From Capitulum mitella (lineage: Eukaryota; Arthropoda; Thecostraca; Pollicipedomorpha; Pollicipedidae): a DNA stretch of 64,000 bases. The translations under genes were made by a program, and so were the position numbers. Positions 13,101-49,790 of this stretch are shown here, one piece after another. The DNA lies in contig CP099846.1 in the NCBI GenBank assembly GCA_030062745.1, positions 23,364,701 through 23,428,700 on the forward strand, given 5' to 3'. Position 1 is the stretch's first letter; the number at the start of each line of letters is the position of its first letter. Under the pieces are notes generated by a model. That model searched no databases. It worked only from the letters and a program-made list of their open reading frames with translations, and was not told the DNA's origin.

Positions 13101-13912
13101 TCAGTAGAGATCTAAGTGGTAAAAATCTAAGCACATAATGTATTGCATGACACAAATTGCAGTGCACATCATGGGGTGCCTTTGACATAAATTCAGAAAA
13201 CTTAATGGGTATGTTCCACCTTAAGCATATTGTTTATCTTGATACAGCAAAGGTGAAGCCTGCAGTTCCCAATGCCAATTCATGGTTGACATTTCATCTC
13301 AAAACTTAATGGGTGCAGAGGTTCAAAACTACCTTCCATTTGTCCTGTAACTGATCCAACCATGCGCCTATTTACAGTAGTAACATGTCATCATAAATAG
13401 GCAAAAAACAATAAACAAAGCCCAGAGGTGTATGTCCATTGGTCTGTCAACATCATCAATATGTTACTACACAAAAAATTCATGTTTTCTAAATTAATTA
13501 CATTTTCTACACTTGTGTGAACATTTCTGAAGAACAAGTGCTAAAACATCTTTCAGCAACATTTTTAAACAGCAATATTCAGCAACATTCTTAGACCTTT
13601 TTTATGTTTAAGACCTATTTTAAAGTCCATTTATAAAAAGCTGACCAGGATGAGACATTCCCTGGCATGTTGCCCATGACCTCTGAAAGTTTGAAGCAGC
13701 TGACCCTTCTGTTGCACATCACCAAAGTCACAACAAACATTTTACAGATAAAATCAGTGACTTACCAGCATCACTGGGTCTTTGGTGTCATGGACAGTAT
13801 GTTCCCCACAATACTTTTCTCCTTTCAGAGCCCACATCCTGCAAGACCGCTTCTTTTTCTCTACAAAAAATCCGCACTTCTCCCTCAAGTTTGGAGAATC
13901 TAGCTGCTCCAT
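5378..13912 (-). CDS. TRMT13: tRNA:m4X modification enzyme TRMT13 (Trm13 family)
   Basis: Trm13 enzymes 2'-O-methylate nucleotide 4 of the tRNA acceptor stem using SAM. Exons, 5' to 3': 13912-13766, 11876-11824, 11036-10842, 9031-8798, 7852-7622, 6970-6705, 6408-5813 and 5564-5378 (stop 5380-5378). The product is about 635 residues against about 480 in human. Exon 1 carries the CCCH zinc finger (C13, C24, C35, H38; KKRSC...YCGEH). Exons 2-3 carry the CHHC finger (C61, H67, H77, C81; KCPLDNTH then LQKHLKVC). Exon 4 ends in the SAM-binding strand FVELGSGK, exon 5 has RLKIDIQHL and SKHLCGAAT, exon 6 has IALCCHHRVEWGSYVG, exon 7 has AAWATCG, and exon 8 has CKRLMDEGRARYL and VSPENVLLLATR. The ATG context (AAAGATGG) is good. 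Oddities: exon 3 needs a one-base frame change between about 10895 and 10945. The exon 7 donor is ambiguous: CAG/GTGGGA at 5860 looks stronger, but only the site at 5813 keeps phase with exon 8. Exons 6 and 7 carry low-complexity insertions. Confidence 0.94.
6054..6275 (-). repeat. Coding 15-bp tandem repeat in TRMT13 exon 7
   Basis: Some fourteen degenerate 15-bp units encode a five-residue repeat, ADQTT and variants such as ADQAT, ADRAA and TDQTT. They lie between the conserved WATCG motif and the C-terminal helix. The frame stays open across the whole array, as expected for unit lengths divisible by three. Human TRMT13 has only a short polar linker at this point, from memory. Confidence 0.85.
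7057..7130. repeat. (CA)n(TA)n microsatellite in TRMT13 intron 5
   Basis: About 14 CA units run directly into about 22 TA units, inside the intron between 7621 and 6971. Confidence 0.97.
8370..8745. repeat. Degenerate minisatellite in TRMT13 intron 4
   Basis: About ten diverged units of roughly 33-38 bp with a core like CACCCGAGAACACCCATTCC, all in one orientation. The array fills much of the intron between exons 4 and 5. Plus-strand open frames rich in Pro, Thr and His across it are repeat artefacts. Confidence 0.75.
9032..10841. other. TRMT13 intron 3, no gene seen
   Basis: The 1.8 kb between the donor AGAG/GTAGTA (minus strand, ends 10842) and the acceptor CTCTGCAG (before 9031) holds no recognisable coding or RNA feature. 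A G-run and several short repeat-like stretches near 10200-10440 are not identifiable by eye. Confidence 0.6.
11470..11555 (-). mobile_element. tRNA-derived SINE head or tRNA pseudogene
   Basis: On the minus strand an A-box-like TAGCTCAGTTGG (11536-11525) is followed after about 32 bases by a B-box-like GGTGCGAGTCGCC (11493-11481), the spacing expected of a Pol III internal promoter. The flanking acceptor-stem halves do not pair obviously, and sequence continues past the expected 3' end. A SINE is therefore more likely than a working tRNA. It sits in TRMT13 intron 2, in the same orientation as the gene. Confidence 0.55.
11877..13765. other. TRMT13 intron 1, AT-rich
   Basis: The intron runs from the donor CTG/GTAAGT after exon 1 to the acceptor CTTTTCAG before exon 2. 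It is AT-rich and carries a cluster of GATATCATGATAT-like short palindromes at about 12585-12655. No coding sequence or known element is recognised. Poly-A and poly-T stretches such as 11790-11800 are unremarkable. Confidence 0.7.
12585..12655. repeat. Cluster of ATATCATGATAT-like palindromes
   Basis: The motifs TGATATCA, ATCATGAT and TGATATGATCATA recur about eight times in 70 bases. The ends of the cluster (TGATATCATGTGATATCA) repeat each other almost exactly, so the stretch can fold into alternative hairpins. Confidence 0.6.
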
Positions 13913-15015
13913 CTTTGCGCTCCTTGGTGGACAAAGAAGGTATTACTAGTAAAAAAATATGAACGCAAATCAGGCAGGTATTAAAGAAAACAAATGGGTA
14001 CCGAGATAATCGGGTCTCTCCTATCTCAAGTCTTCCCATGAAACACGCTGCTTTTTGCTGCTGAAGTCATTGAAACAAGTGCGTCAATTTCCATGATAAT
14101 GTTTTCATGCAGTTCAGCTAATTTATCAATGCTTATGGTTTATGGTTTCCATGACGAGAAATACACTACTCAAAATCTATATTCAATGGTCTCCAAAAAT
14201 TATTCTATATTTTATGTTGCATTAATGTTAGATTAAACCTAGTAACTAGGATGGCATGTCTGCTCAAAAATTGCTTTTGCAGGATTGCGAAAATGGCGCA
14301 GACATCTTTTAGTAACTCTCCAAAAACCTGCCACAACATTCAGCCATTGCTGTTTACAGTCGTGCGCGTACTTTGCGAGCGTACGGCGCATTTGTGAAGT
14401 AGTTATATCTCATATTGCTAAATTGTTTTAGCAAGCCGTGAACTTGATAGATCGGGGACGAGCGAATAAAGGTTGTGACGTTATTCAGCATGTTTAATGT
14501 TGATAGCAAATTGTACCGTAATTCTGCAATAGTCTTTCCAGGATTTCCTTAAATGTGCCATAAGGCTAGAAAACATCTAGGCAATTTACAATTGTTTCTG
14601 CTCCAACCTCATTCCTATTATGTTTGGGCAGTGCTTATTAGTCAGATGGTTCATTTTTATCCTAAATATGCTGTTGTATGGCTCCTGGATGCTCCTTGAA
14701 AACTTTATTAATTTTCTTGTCTTATCTGGCTTGGAATTCTTGAAATGAAATTCGTTTTGGCACAAATAGCTGATTGTCCAGCAAAAACCAGTTTGCTGCT
14801 TGTTGCAGGATTTCATCTGAAAATGACTGAAACTTTCCAAGTTCCATTTTGCTTGAATTATTGACCCATTTCAGTGAATGAGACCTAAACACTTGTATGG
14901 CAGCAAGAATGGTGGAACCCCTGTGGAGGTTGAGGGGCAAAAATGGCTTTTATCTCATTTCTTTTCCATGCAGTGCCATTGGGTTAATGTTAAATGTTAC
15001 ACGAAGTGGGAGGGT

Positions 15016-15412
15016 GGTGCATGCCGGCAATCCTTTAGAAGCGCACGCCATAAACCAAGCACACTGGATGACACATATACGGTGCGTGTGGCAAAAGGAG
15101 ACGTCAGCTGTTGCAAGAAAGAACAACATTATGCACTGGAGCTCCAGGTGGTAGATCACCTACTATTTGCTCTTGTTTTACACAGTAGGTTAGGTTAGGT
15201 TTGGTTTGGTTTGGTTAGGTTAGGTTAGGTTAGGTAAGGTTAGGTTAGGTTAGGTTAGCGAATAGTAGGTGATCCACGACCCTGGAGCTCCAGTGCGTAA
15301 TGTTGTTGTTTCTTGTAACAGCTGATGTCTCCTTTTGCCACGCGCGCCGTATATGTGTCATCCAGTGTGCTTGGTTTATGGCGCGCGCTTCTAAAGGATT
15401 ACCGTGCATGCC
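15016..15412. repeat. Foldback element with TTAGG loop
   Basis: Two arms of about 155 bp (15016-15170 and 15258-15412) are inverted copies with roughly 90% identity by eye. Shared stretches include AATCCTTTAGAAGCGC, GCCATAAACCAAGCACACTG and GATCACCTACTATT. The 87-bp spacer is almost entirely TTAGG-type repeat. No open frame is conserved between the arms. Confidence 0.9.
15181..15257. repeat. Interstitial (TTAGG)n tract
   Basis: About fifteen TTAGG-type pentamers, including a run of TTTGG variants near 15200-15215 and one AAGG variant near 15236. TTAGG is the ancestral arthropod telomere repeat. The tract forms the loop of the surrounding foldback. Confidence 0.93.
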
Positions 15413-17227
15413 TCCATTGCTCCACTGGTCCCAATGGTGTTGCATGGCAGTGCCCTTTGCAGAAAATCAGTAAAAGACATTTTTCCTTTGTGAAATCTGG
15501 CATGTATTTTTGTTGTGTGAATTTCCCAAAATAACATGCCATTTTCACCACTGCCATTTATTCAACTCATGTCCTTTAAAATGTGTGTCATCAAAGATCT
15601 GAATGCTGGGAAAATTTAGTTTGAAAAAAATTTTGATGCATTCTGTTGGTGTTTTGATAAGCTTGTAATGCCAGCACCATTGATGGTTTCAAATCTGAAA
15701 CAAACAGCAGTCTTTCATTAACTGCAAAACACATTTCCAGTCTGCAAACTTGATTCATGGAACCAATATTTAGAAGCAGAATATGTTGCTGAAGGCCTCA
15801 AGTGGGTTATGACCTACCAGGCATGGGTCACTTGAGTTTGTTTTATACAAAGAGTGGTTGAAAAAATATATGTACATATATTTATATAAATATGATTTAT
15901 GATTATTTTTAGGAACACAAAATGGTTTTAACATGTGTTACAGTAAATGTTTTTACATATCTGCATACAATCTGCTTTACATGATATGCACAGCTCCTAA
16001 AGATCTTCACTATATTGCTGTTATCCTATGTTATGATAAAGCAAAATGTGAGTATTTGTAAGACTTTCAACACTCATAAAAATATCATGCTTTAGAGATT
16101 AGCTTTCAGAGCTCAGCTTGCCCTCTGTAGTAATGGAAGTAATCATTTTTTTGTAATATGGGAATGGAGTATGAAATATGTAGCTAGTGGCTCATTGTCT
16201 GTTAATATTGCAGTAGCCAGCAGATCACTTGGTTTGCATATTGTGATCCAAACATGTTAAGCTGCAAATATCAAAAACTGTTTGGGTTGTTTGTCAGGCA
16301 ACCATGGTGCCCATCTATTGAGGTAAAGCATTACTGCTGGCTGGCAGCTTATGATGCTGGTGGTCAAAGTTGTATACCAAGGTAGTAAAACAAGAAGCAT
16401 GTGACCCAGCTTGAAACTTCTGAAGTGGAAGGAACTGAGTCCAAATTGTTTTGGGGTAAATAGTTATCTCAGGATGATGACAGTGAGTTAAAGTATTGGG
16501 AAAATAATGACACAGAAGAAAGGAATGGCTAAAAATGCACTGAACCAACAGCTTTTCAAAGGCTTGGAAAACTGAAGACATGCTCATTTATCTGGTTACT
16601 GGTAGTGGTTAGAAATAGCAATTAAGAACATGCACTCATATAGAGGTTAGACTGCTGATTCATTGGTCTGCTTCACACAGTTACACTTGGACAGACAAAG
16701 CAGTCTGGGCCTTTTCTTCAGAACAAGAAAAACAAAGATTGGTGGACCAATATTTTTGTATACATATACAAATACAGATATTTCTGGGAGTTGAAGTATG
16801 ACATCATTTTTGGCAGCCATTGAACTAATGTGTCTGGTGTGTTATCCTTCGAGAAACATGAAAAATCCTTACTTTCTTTGGGAGTGGATCTGGAAATCGC
16901 CCAAGTGGAGCATGAATCATACAGGAAAGGTTCGGAAATCAGGGCCTTCTGGCCAGCCCCTGTTGTTTTATGGCTGCCTTTTTTCATTTCCATGCATCTG
17001 AAAGGTTTTGTCACACATTGCAGGAGCCCCTGAAGCCACAGCCTCCCATTTGGATTTAGCCTGGCGAACCTTTGGTTATCAGCGGGCTACGTCCGTGCTG
17101 CCCGTGCTCTGTTGCCACATCACCGGCTGTTTGAGGTGTCTGGCAGGGGCAGAGACACGTGTCGGGCCAGTCACGTGAACCCAGCCAGCCGTGCCTCACT
17201 GCCCCCCCCCCCCCGCGGTGCCGGCAG

Positions 17228-42403
<25,176 letters not shown>

Positions 42404-45400
42404 GCCTCTCCCGCTTGGAGCGGCTCCCGCCACGGGCGGAGGTCCGTCGCACCGCTTCGGACCTCGCTTCGGTCCTGCTGCGGCGCCGTTGCACGCGCGC
42501 GTCGTCGAGCGCATGCCGTCTCTGTTTTGCGGCCACTTCACTGTCTTCGGCGAGGGGTTTCAAATGTCGGCTGGTCGCCGGCGCGCGTGGCTCGCTCGCG
42601 CGTCGCCAGTGGAGCCGCCCGCGGCGGCGACCTGTGTTTGTCCGAACTGACCGCGCCCGGCCGTCGGAGGCGGGCCATATCGAGCTGAAAATATACCGGA
42701 CCTTCCGACTGTTGTGTTTGTGTCCGGTTTCGAACCCCTGAGCTTCAGCGTCATACACCGATCGCTTCGATCGACCAGCTCCCCCCACCGGGAAGAGTCC
42801 TCGCGCCCCCCCCCCCCACCAGTCTCCGACGTCTCAGCCGGGCCTCGCCACGCAATTGGCGGACGCGCGCCGCCTCTCACCGCGTCAGCGGCGCCGGCCC
42901 CGATGCCCCCGCTTGAGCAACGTCCCACCCGGAGGAGGCCGGCGGTGGGCTCATCATCGATTGCAGGCGCGAGATGGGCGAGATTGGCGTGCGGTGTCGG
43001 CGGGCGGGCGCCACGCCCGGGCCGCGCCGCCTTCTCGCCTGAAACTGGTCCGAGAGCCCGACCGTCCGTTCACCCGTGCGGAGGATTGACTGCCGCGGTG
43101 GAATCCGGCGTCCGTCGAAGCCATGTGCTCGGCAGAAGGGAATCCGCGCTTGCATGAGCAAGCGGTCCCGGAGATCGATTTAATGAAGAGAAAATCGCAT
43201 GCAGAGAATGAAAAATGGGCTGGCCGGTTTCACTGATCTTGCGCGTGGAGCGCGGACACGTGGGTATTTTTTTGCAGGCCTTAGTGGGGCATTCTAACTT
43301 CCATGTATAGGTAGTTGCTCATGCTTTCCGCGGTGCTCCAGGACCCCCGCCCCCTTCCACCATGCCTCGCCCCAGTTGGCTGGATATTGTTAATTATTTG
43401 GATTGCCCAATACAACGCATGTGCAAGCATCTCTAATGCAGTTACCAAAGCCCCACCCCCGCTTGGTTACCGCTGTTTTCCTCGAGACCATGTCAGGAAT
43501 TTCCTCGGTAATGTACGTATGATCGTTATCAGACGACATCTTTTAAAACGGCGAGAGAAATGCGCAGTATGCGAAAAACAAGTCTTCTTGTTCAGCTTGG
43601 TAGAGTAAGTGCACGAAATGTGACGAGAAAATAGTGATATATTGTTGTATGATAACGGTTGCACGGAGACTTCGACCTCTCCATTTACCTTCTGAAAACT
43701 TACAGCAAACCCCTGAGTCAGCCGTTACGTAAAGGCACAGAAAGGAGGCGTTTTGTCCTCATTTTCAGGGCTGCGTTGCACCCGTTCACGAGTGCGCAGG
43801 TGCCCAGTGTGCACAGTTTTTCTCACGGGTGCAGTTTTCCGCCGCGCAGGCCGGCGGCCGAGGTAAAACAACGATCACAATAGCTCCGGCAGCTGACAGG
43901 AACTGCTCTGTCTCGAGCGGCGCTGCGGGCCAGGCGACTCGAGGCCCCGGGCGGCGTGCTGCCGCGGCCAGACGCTCCGGAGCACGCCAACGCCGGGAGG
44001 CGAAGGCCAGGACGCAGGCTTGCGCTCGACTTCCCTCAAATGAATCGATTCGCCGGCAATTTAATGAGCTGAGTGTCGATTCTGATTTTGATTCTGATTC
44101 AAGGCGTTTTATAACGTGAGTCGGTTCATTTCTGGTTCCATGATGATTGCATGATAACGTGCCTATGATTCGATTCGGATTCGCATTCACTGCGGTTTCA
44201 AGTGAATCGATTCTGATTCTGATTCACGGCAAAAGTACGAAACTGCTGATTCGCGATCTGAATCAACGCAGGATCCGGCGCAAACCGGCCAGGCGGCCGC
44301 GGGCGGACGAGCTCGTCCGCGGGCGGTCGACACTCCGGAGTTGCGCCACTCTAGCGGAGAGACGACCGCGTGACCTCTGCCCGGACGGCCGCCGAGCAGC
44401 GACGATGTGTGTCAGGGGTGCGTCCTGCCGGCGGCCCCTGCACGCAAGGACTGCCGCTCAGCCGCCCGGGGCGCCCCTTGACAGCCCCTTCGCGGAATTG
44501 TTCTCGCCTGAAGCCCGGCAGGAGCGGATGTAGGTCGAGGGTGCGAGGGCGGTGTCACAGTCGCAGTCTGACGGACCCGTCCTCCGTTCTGCCGTTTTAC
44601 AGTGATTTCATTGCCACTGGCGCCTTAAACGTGCCAGTTGCGGCAATTCGCAGGAACGCCGTGTTTAACGTTATGAATGACATTTTCTTCTTGTCTTTCA
44701 GTCCGCCCTATCCGAGTCCCCGCTCCAGCAACAATGGCCTCAGGCGCTTGTGACAGCAGTCACAAGCGGGCTGGCCCTTCCAAAAGATCTATTTGGGTCA
44801 GATATGGTGCCATTCAGCAAATGATTTATCGTGTGTTGTGGCCTTTAATTCAGCGTCTGCCAGTTTTTTTTGTCTGCTGGACCGTTACTTGATGATGGCG
44901 ATGACCTTTGCGATTGTGCTGGCAGCAGTGACCATATCTCGCTTCTGAACGACTTCGCTCTCATCGCACATTACACAGTTAGCAGGCGCATATAACGCGC
45001 GCTCTGTTGGAGGCGAATTGGTCACCCCTCTAATTTCTTTTTTTTGCGCGTAACATCCGCGGCAATAACGTCAGAGCGCTGACGCTGTTGACCGCCTTTT
45101 GCTGAACTCCTTTAAAGTCGGCCGGTAACTTTTTCGACTACAGCCCGGCGAAGTCGGAAGGCCAGCCACGCGGCCGATTTTTCTTTGGCGGCGGACGATC
45201 ACACTGGCGTCGAGCCGTACGAAAGGCACTGTTTGCTTATGTAGGTTCTGCCGTACAGCCAGCTACAAAAACAGAGGTCATGTGGGCATGTGGTGGGGAT
45301 TTCCACCGTTTGATGAGTGCAGGCGCCTCAAAGCGAAGGAAAGTTACTTCAGGTCAAATGACAGGTCATCCAAGGTGAGTTAGTAAAGACGCAACATTCT

Positions 45401-45914
45401 CCCTTTTTTTAAACTCTACCCAAAAGATCTCAATTAGATTTTACGATGATGCGTTCTGTTGACCGCGGCTGTGTGATGTATGACCTCAGAAATGACTCGT
45501 CATCGAACGTACTGATATGCAAGTGCATCCTACTTGCCAATAACCCATCAGAGTGTTCTGACCGATTCTAACACAATGCAACATTCTCAAAAATTCACCT
45601 AGGCTGACCTCGCCCAACCTGGCCTAGGTCATCCTCGCTTTGCGGTATGTGTGTTCATCGCAGGGACTAAGGTTCCAACAGAATTTGGCTGCGATCGGCT
45701 CAGTAGCTCTGGAGGAAGGGACAATAAATTTACGCGGCCTCGGACCTCGTTTGGCCTCGATGAACTTGACCTAGTTTTTCGGGGTGGTAAGATGACTGTA
45801 CGCAGTTTCTTCCCCACGAAATGGTACCGCAATATAAGCAAAATTCCTCCCCCCACCAGTGCGTGCATTTAATCAGACGTCTACCACTACGTTCCACGAA
45901 TTGCGTTTGACTAT
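42404..45914. other. Spt5 3' flank, no gene seen
   Basis: Presumed 3' untranslated sequence directly after the stop is GC-rich. No canonical AATAAA was found within the first kilobase. Further right the sequence is mixed, with a GAATC-rich repeat at 44035-44260. No supportable coding sequence. Confidence 0.5.
44035..44260. repeat. GAATC-rich dispersed repeat, copy 3
   Basis: Contains GAATCGATTC near both ends and several GATTCTGATTC units. It is related in motif to the copies at 27550-27720 and 28175-28320, and lies outside Spt5. Confidence 0.6.
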
Positions 45915-48207
45915 AGGCTGGCTGACACTTGCACGATTTTTGGCCACGATTTTGTCGTGGCAAGTCGTGCCATTTTCGGGCACGAACTGGGAAGCTCCCG
46001 CACTGTTCACAACTAGTTCACGCATAGTTCACGACGAGTTCACGACGATTTCACGAATAATTCACGAATGCGTGCCCATCAGTGTCCACATTGACACGAA
46101 CTGGCACGACGAGTTCACGGATAGTTTTCGCATAGTTTGCGCATAGTTTACGCACTTCCCGCATCGGCACGACGAGTTTACGCAATTCGTGCCGACTTGG
46201 GCACGCCATATAAAAATGGGGCCTCCCCAACCCCTGGTCATTTTTGGATTGCTTGTGGAAGAGACAACATGCTGAATGCCAAAGACACAATCATTGCAGA
46301 GAAGAGAAGATGCCTATACCTGGCAGCTGCTCTAGCCGTTGTTGAAAAGCAGCAGAAAAGGCTTGAAGAGGCAGAAGAGCTGCTGCTGTGGCGGTGCCTG
46401 CCAGGTGGCTGGTTGAGGTTGATGCCAGAACTGCTGCTGCTGAGGGGGCTGCCAAGGTTGCTGCTGCTGTGGGGCTGGCCAGGTCATGGGTGGTTGTTGC
46501 TGTGGCTGCTGGAAGAGCTGACGCCGCTGCCTGTAGCGGTGGACAAGGTTGAGGCAGTCTATCTGGAATTCATGCCAGGAGTCCTCCGGGATGCCCTGCA
46601 TGTGCCCTTCCAGCAGGCACGCAAAATCGTGGACGATCTTCTGTTTGCCGGTGTAGGAGTGGCTGGCCCCCAAGGAATCTGCTTTGGAGAGTATCTGAAA
46701 CATACAAACATTGGAACAATTTAGTACAGCATTTCAATGCAACATATTGCACATGTCATTTCAAGAGCATTGGATCAAACTGGAATACAATCTGCATGTA
46801 GACATTGGGATTCTCACCTGTTTCACTGCATCACTGAGGTCGCTCTGGTCACCGCGGTGTCGGCGGTTGTGGTGGCTGTCTCTGTTGTTGGTGGCCTGGA
46901 CCGCTTCCCCTTGCCCTTGCCCTTCCCGGTGGTAGTAGATGCTTGGCTTTGGGAACCTGTGGACATCACTTCATCATCGTCATCGTGGCTGATCGTCACT
47001 GCAGCTGACTCTGGGACAGCAAACTGCTCACTGGGGACTGTCTCTCCCCGGACGATGTGTTGCGTCAGGAAACTCCAGGTCTCCATGATCTGGTCGTCAC
47101 GGGCACTCCTCTGTGGCTGGCCAGCACCACTCTTCTTCTCCTTCTTCATAATCTTCCCCACCCTGGTTCTCATGTTCTCGTAGTGCTTCTTGCATGGGGG
47201 ACCAGTGGCAGGAGGCTCCAGCTGCTCTCCGACTCGGTCCCACCGGCTGTTCTTGGCCGCCACGTTGAGCCACTCCTGCTTCTTGTCATACAGCTGGGGG
47301 TTCTCTTTCACAAGCTCGGCCAACCTCAACTCGGCCTCTTCTGTCCAGCGGTACTCAGGGATTTCTTTCTTGGACACCCGGACCCGCTTCTTCTGCTGCC
47401 TGGTAGCCTCGTCCTCACTCGATGGCTGTCTCTGGCTTTCGAGTGGATCCTGCTGTGTCTCCGGGATAACATCGACACTTGATATGGATGACTGGGGGAA
47501 TGATCTCTCTCAGCGGTCTCTGCCTCTGGCCTGTCGGCTTCTGGCCTTCTCTGCTTTGCTCTTCCTCGTCTCTGCTTTGTTTTAGGCATGTTGTCGCTGT
47601 GACATAAGTTGTCTCTTCGCTGGCGATCTCTGGAATGGCGAGCAGTATCCAGGAAGACTCCCGCACCGACGCGAGCGCCACTGTCAGGCAGTAGTCGTGA
47701 ACTGCTCGTGAACTCGTCGTGAACTGCTCGTGCCATGCGCAAACTGTTCGTGAAGTGCGTAAACTAGTCGTGAACTGTTCGTGCCATCAATGCGTGAAGT
47801 ACACGTGATCGTGTCAGTGGGAAGGCACGGCCACGCTGCGACGCCCACCAATTCGTGAACATGTCGTGAACTACTCGTGAACTCGACGTGAGGTGTTCGT
47901 GAACTATTCGTGGCAGTTCGTGACAGTCGTGACATGGCGCGCATTGTCACGCACTGGCACGCATCCTCCCGCATCGTCCCGACGAGTTCACGACGAGTTC
48001 ACGAACAGTTTGCGCATAGTTCACGACCCGGTCGCGAAATTTTGTCGTGACCAAAATTTTGAACATTTCAAAATTCTCGTCCCGACATGGCACGCAGTCA
48101 CGACGGCTTTACGCACACTTCACGCCAGCTTGCGACTAGTTTGCGCACTGGCACGACTCGAGTCGTGCCAATGCGTGCCACAGAATCGTGCAAGTGTCAG
48201 CCTACCT
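45915..48207 (-). mobile_element. PIF/Harbinger-like DNA transposon with MADF gene
   Basis: The ends match as inverted repeats. The left end reads AGGCTGGCTGACACTTGCACG and the reverse complement of the right end reads AGGTAGGCTGACACTTGCACG. Both are flanked by TAT, a possible 3-bp target duplication. Inside each end is an array of short units around TTCACGA/TCGTGAA and GTTTGCGCA: about 285 bp on the left and 510 bp on the right. The interior carries a MADF/Myb-SANT-like gene on the minus strand. No DDE nuclease is present, so the copy would be non-autonomous. The superfamily call is an inference from the 3-bp duplication plus the accompanying MADF protein. Confidence 0.8.
46332..47589 (-). 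pseudogene. MADF-domain protein of the transposon, frameshifted
   Basis: Likely start ATG 47589-47587 (MPKTKQRRGRAK, basic). The MADF core is YRWTEEAELRLAELVKENPQ...RWDRVGEQL (about 47355-47210). It is followed by a basic/acidic linker (GKGKGKRSRP) and SDLSDAVKQ, which ends at a donor CAG/GTGAGA (46818). Exon 2 begins after TTTCAG at 46694 (ILSKADSLG), has the helix VHDFACLLEG, and ends with a Gln/Pro-rich tail and stop at 46332. Two frame changes are needed: one near 47510 between the basic N-terminus and the acidic linker, and one near 46850 before SDLSDAV. The copy is therefore decayed or contains sequence errors. MADF proteins bind DNA, and in Harbinger elements a Myb/SANT-like partner is needed for transposition. 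Confidence 0.8.
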
Positions 48208-49480
48208 TATATCTGTTGCACTACCGTGTTGCGAGGTTGTGCCAATGCGAGGGTGTTTGGCCTGAACGCTGATTTTTCCATTTTTCGAAGCCAAACTGCT
48301 TCACTGACATAGTGTGGTAGTATCCAACAGGACCCACGCTATTGTCCGAACAACTACCTGAGTTTTACCTGGAAACCTTTTTGAGTGGAATGAATACGGC
48401 GACTTGCGCTTCGAAACAATAATTGCACAAAAACACTAAATTAAAGTCAGAAATTTGGGAGATTCTTGGGATATATGAATGCCACTGTCCCCAAAAAAAA
48501 CAGCTTATGTGCCTTTCGATCTTCCTACTCAAGGTATTTTGGACATTGCTGCAATTCCTGTGAACCACACCCATCTTTGGTGACACCCGTGATTACTTTC
48601 CCGCAAATATTCTCTTCGACGTTCCTTTTCCTCTACAGGGCCGGCTTGTTTGATCAAAACAGGCGCTTAGCTTGTCAAAAGGCTGCATTTACATTACAAG
48701 GCGTGACCATCCCGTCGTCATAAAATTTTTGAGCCCCCGAGAAATGACCACACAAGCCTTCTAGCCGGAAATTCTTCCCCTACGTATCTGTGACGACGCT
48801 TGAAAGTCTTATTTCTCAAAGGTACGCAGCATGCAAAAAAGAGGGGAAAGTCAGAAGTATTACCTTTTCTGGCAAACCGCGAGATGCCACAGTGCCCTTC
48901 AAATAAGAAAGCGGTTAACAGTCCCATCTTTTTCAACTTTTCATTTTTTTTCATAGGATTCTTTTTCAAAATCGAAGGAACTGAAAGCGTGCTCTGCATT
49001 CTTTTAGCGAGTGACATTTCATGCATTGCAGTCGCTCGAAAACAAAAGTTCAGATCGAGGTCAGTTATGAAACAAACAAAAGGTATGTCAGTTGGTCAGT
49101 CAGTCAGTCAGTCAGTCCAAGCTTCCGGGCGTCCAACGCCCGAACGTGTCAGCCGGTCGCGACACAAGTGGCACCATCGGGTGCGCAGACTCGGCCGACA
49201 AATGGTGGTGCCAGTTTCGAAACAGTTCGTAGTGTGTGGCACGTGCCACGTGGCGCGAGTCGGACCGCTGCAGAATTCAATTAGTCACGGATACAGGTCA
49301 AACGGCGGGTGTTGTTGACTCAAAACGTGGCGACAACATGGGCCCTATTAGCGGGTGCTTGTCTTTGTGGTCGACACCCACGTGCGGTCCATAGACACGT
49401 GTTTCAGTTTGGATTCGAGGGCCCCCGAATGCCGTCAGGAGTGACCTAGGCGTCTGAAATGAAATTAGGAGGGTAGCAAG

Positions 49481-49690
49481 GGTGTCGATTTGTATTCTTT
49501 CGAGGGGGCCCTGGCCCACGCAATGTTGATTTGGGCCCCTCCTATGTTGGTCTGGGTCCCTGTAATATTTTCTGCCAGTTTTAAAGGGAATCGGGCAAAA
49601 ATAATGAAAGGAACGGCCGCAATAGATAAAAGATAGGCAGAAAGTATCGAGTCAGGCATAAAGTGATGTATCTATCTTTCTATCTGATAT
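49481..49690 (+). repeat. Dispersed repeat family R1, copy 1
   Basis: Shares GGTGTCGATTTGTATTCTTT, GGGCCCTGGCCCA, CAATGTTGATTT and AATATTTTCTGCC, in the same order, with 55906-56106. It is followed by a TA microsatellite and then a segment (49800-49935) that also occurs at about 50930-51060. Confidence 0.85.
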
Positions 49691-49698
49691 ATATATAT

Positions 49699-49744
<46 letters not shown>

Positions 49745-49790
49745 ACACATATATATATATGCACATATATGTACATATACACGTATACAT
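49687..49790. repeat. (TA)n microsatellite
   Basis: TA dinucleotides with CATA interruptions, directly after the R1 copy. Confidence 0.95.

Larger units (their letters stand above)
13913..17227. promoter_or_regulatory. Intergenic region between divergent TRMT13 and Spt5
   Basis: The two start codons face away from each other across 3.3 kb. The region is AT-rich except for a CpG-containing patch at about 14340-14420, plausible as the TRMT13 promoter, and a sharp rise in GC from about 17040 towards the Spt5 start. No TATA box could be assigned. The sequence just before the Spt5 ATG (a C-run, then GCCGGCAG) resembles a splice acceptor, so a 5' untranslated exon may lie upstream. The region also holds the foldback at 15016-15412. 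Nothing else is recognised. Confidence 0.45.

Noticed and set aside
42700..42745. Possible tRNA B box (GGTTTCGAACCCC) near the Spt5 3' end
   Set aside because: No A box at the right distance upstream and no acceptor-stem pairing.
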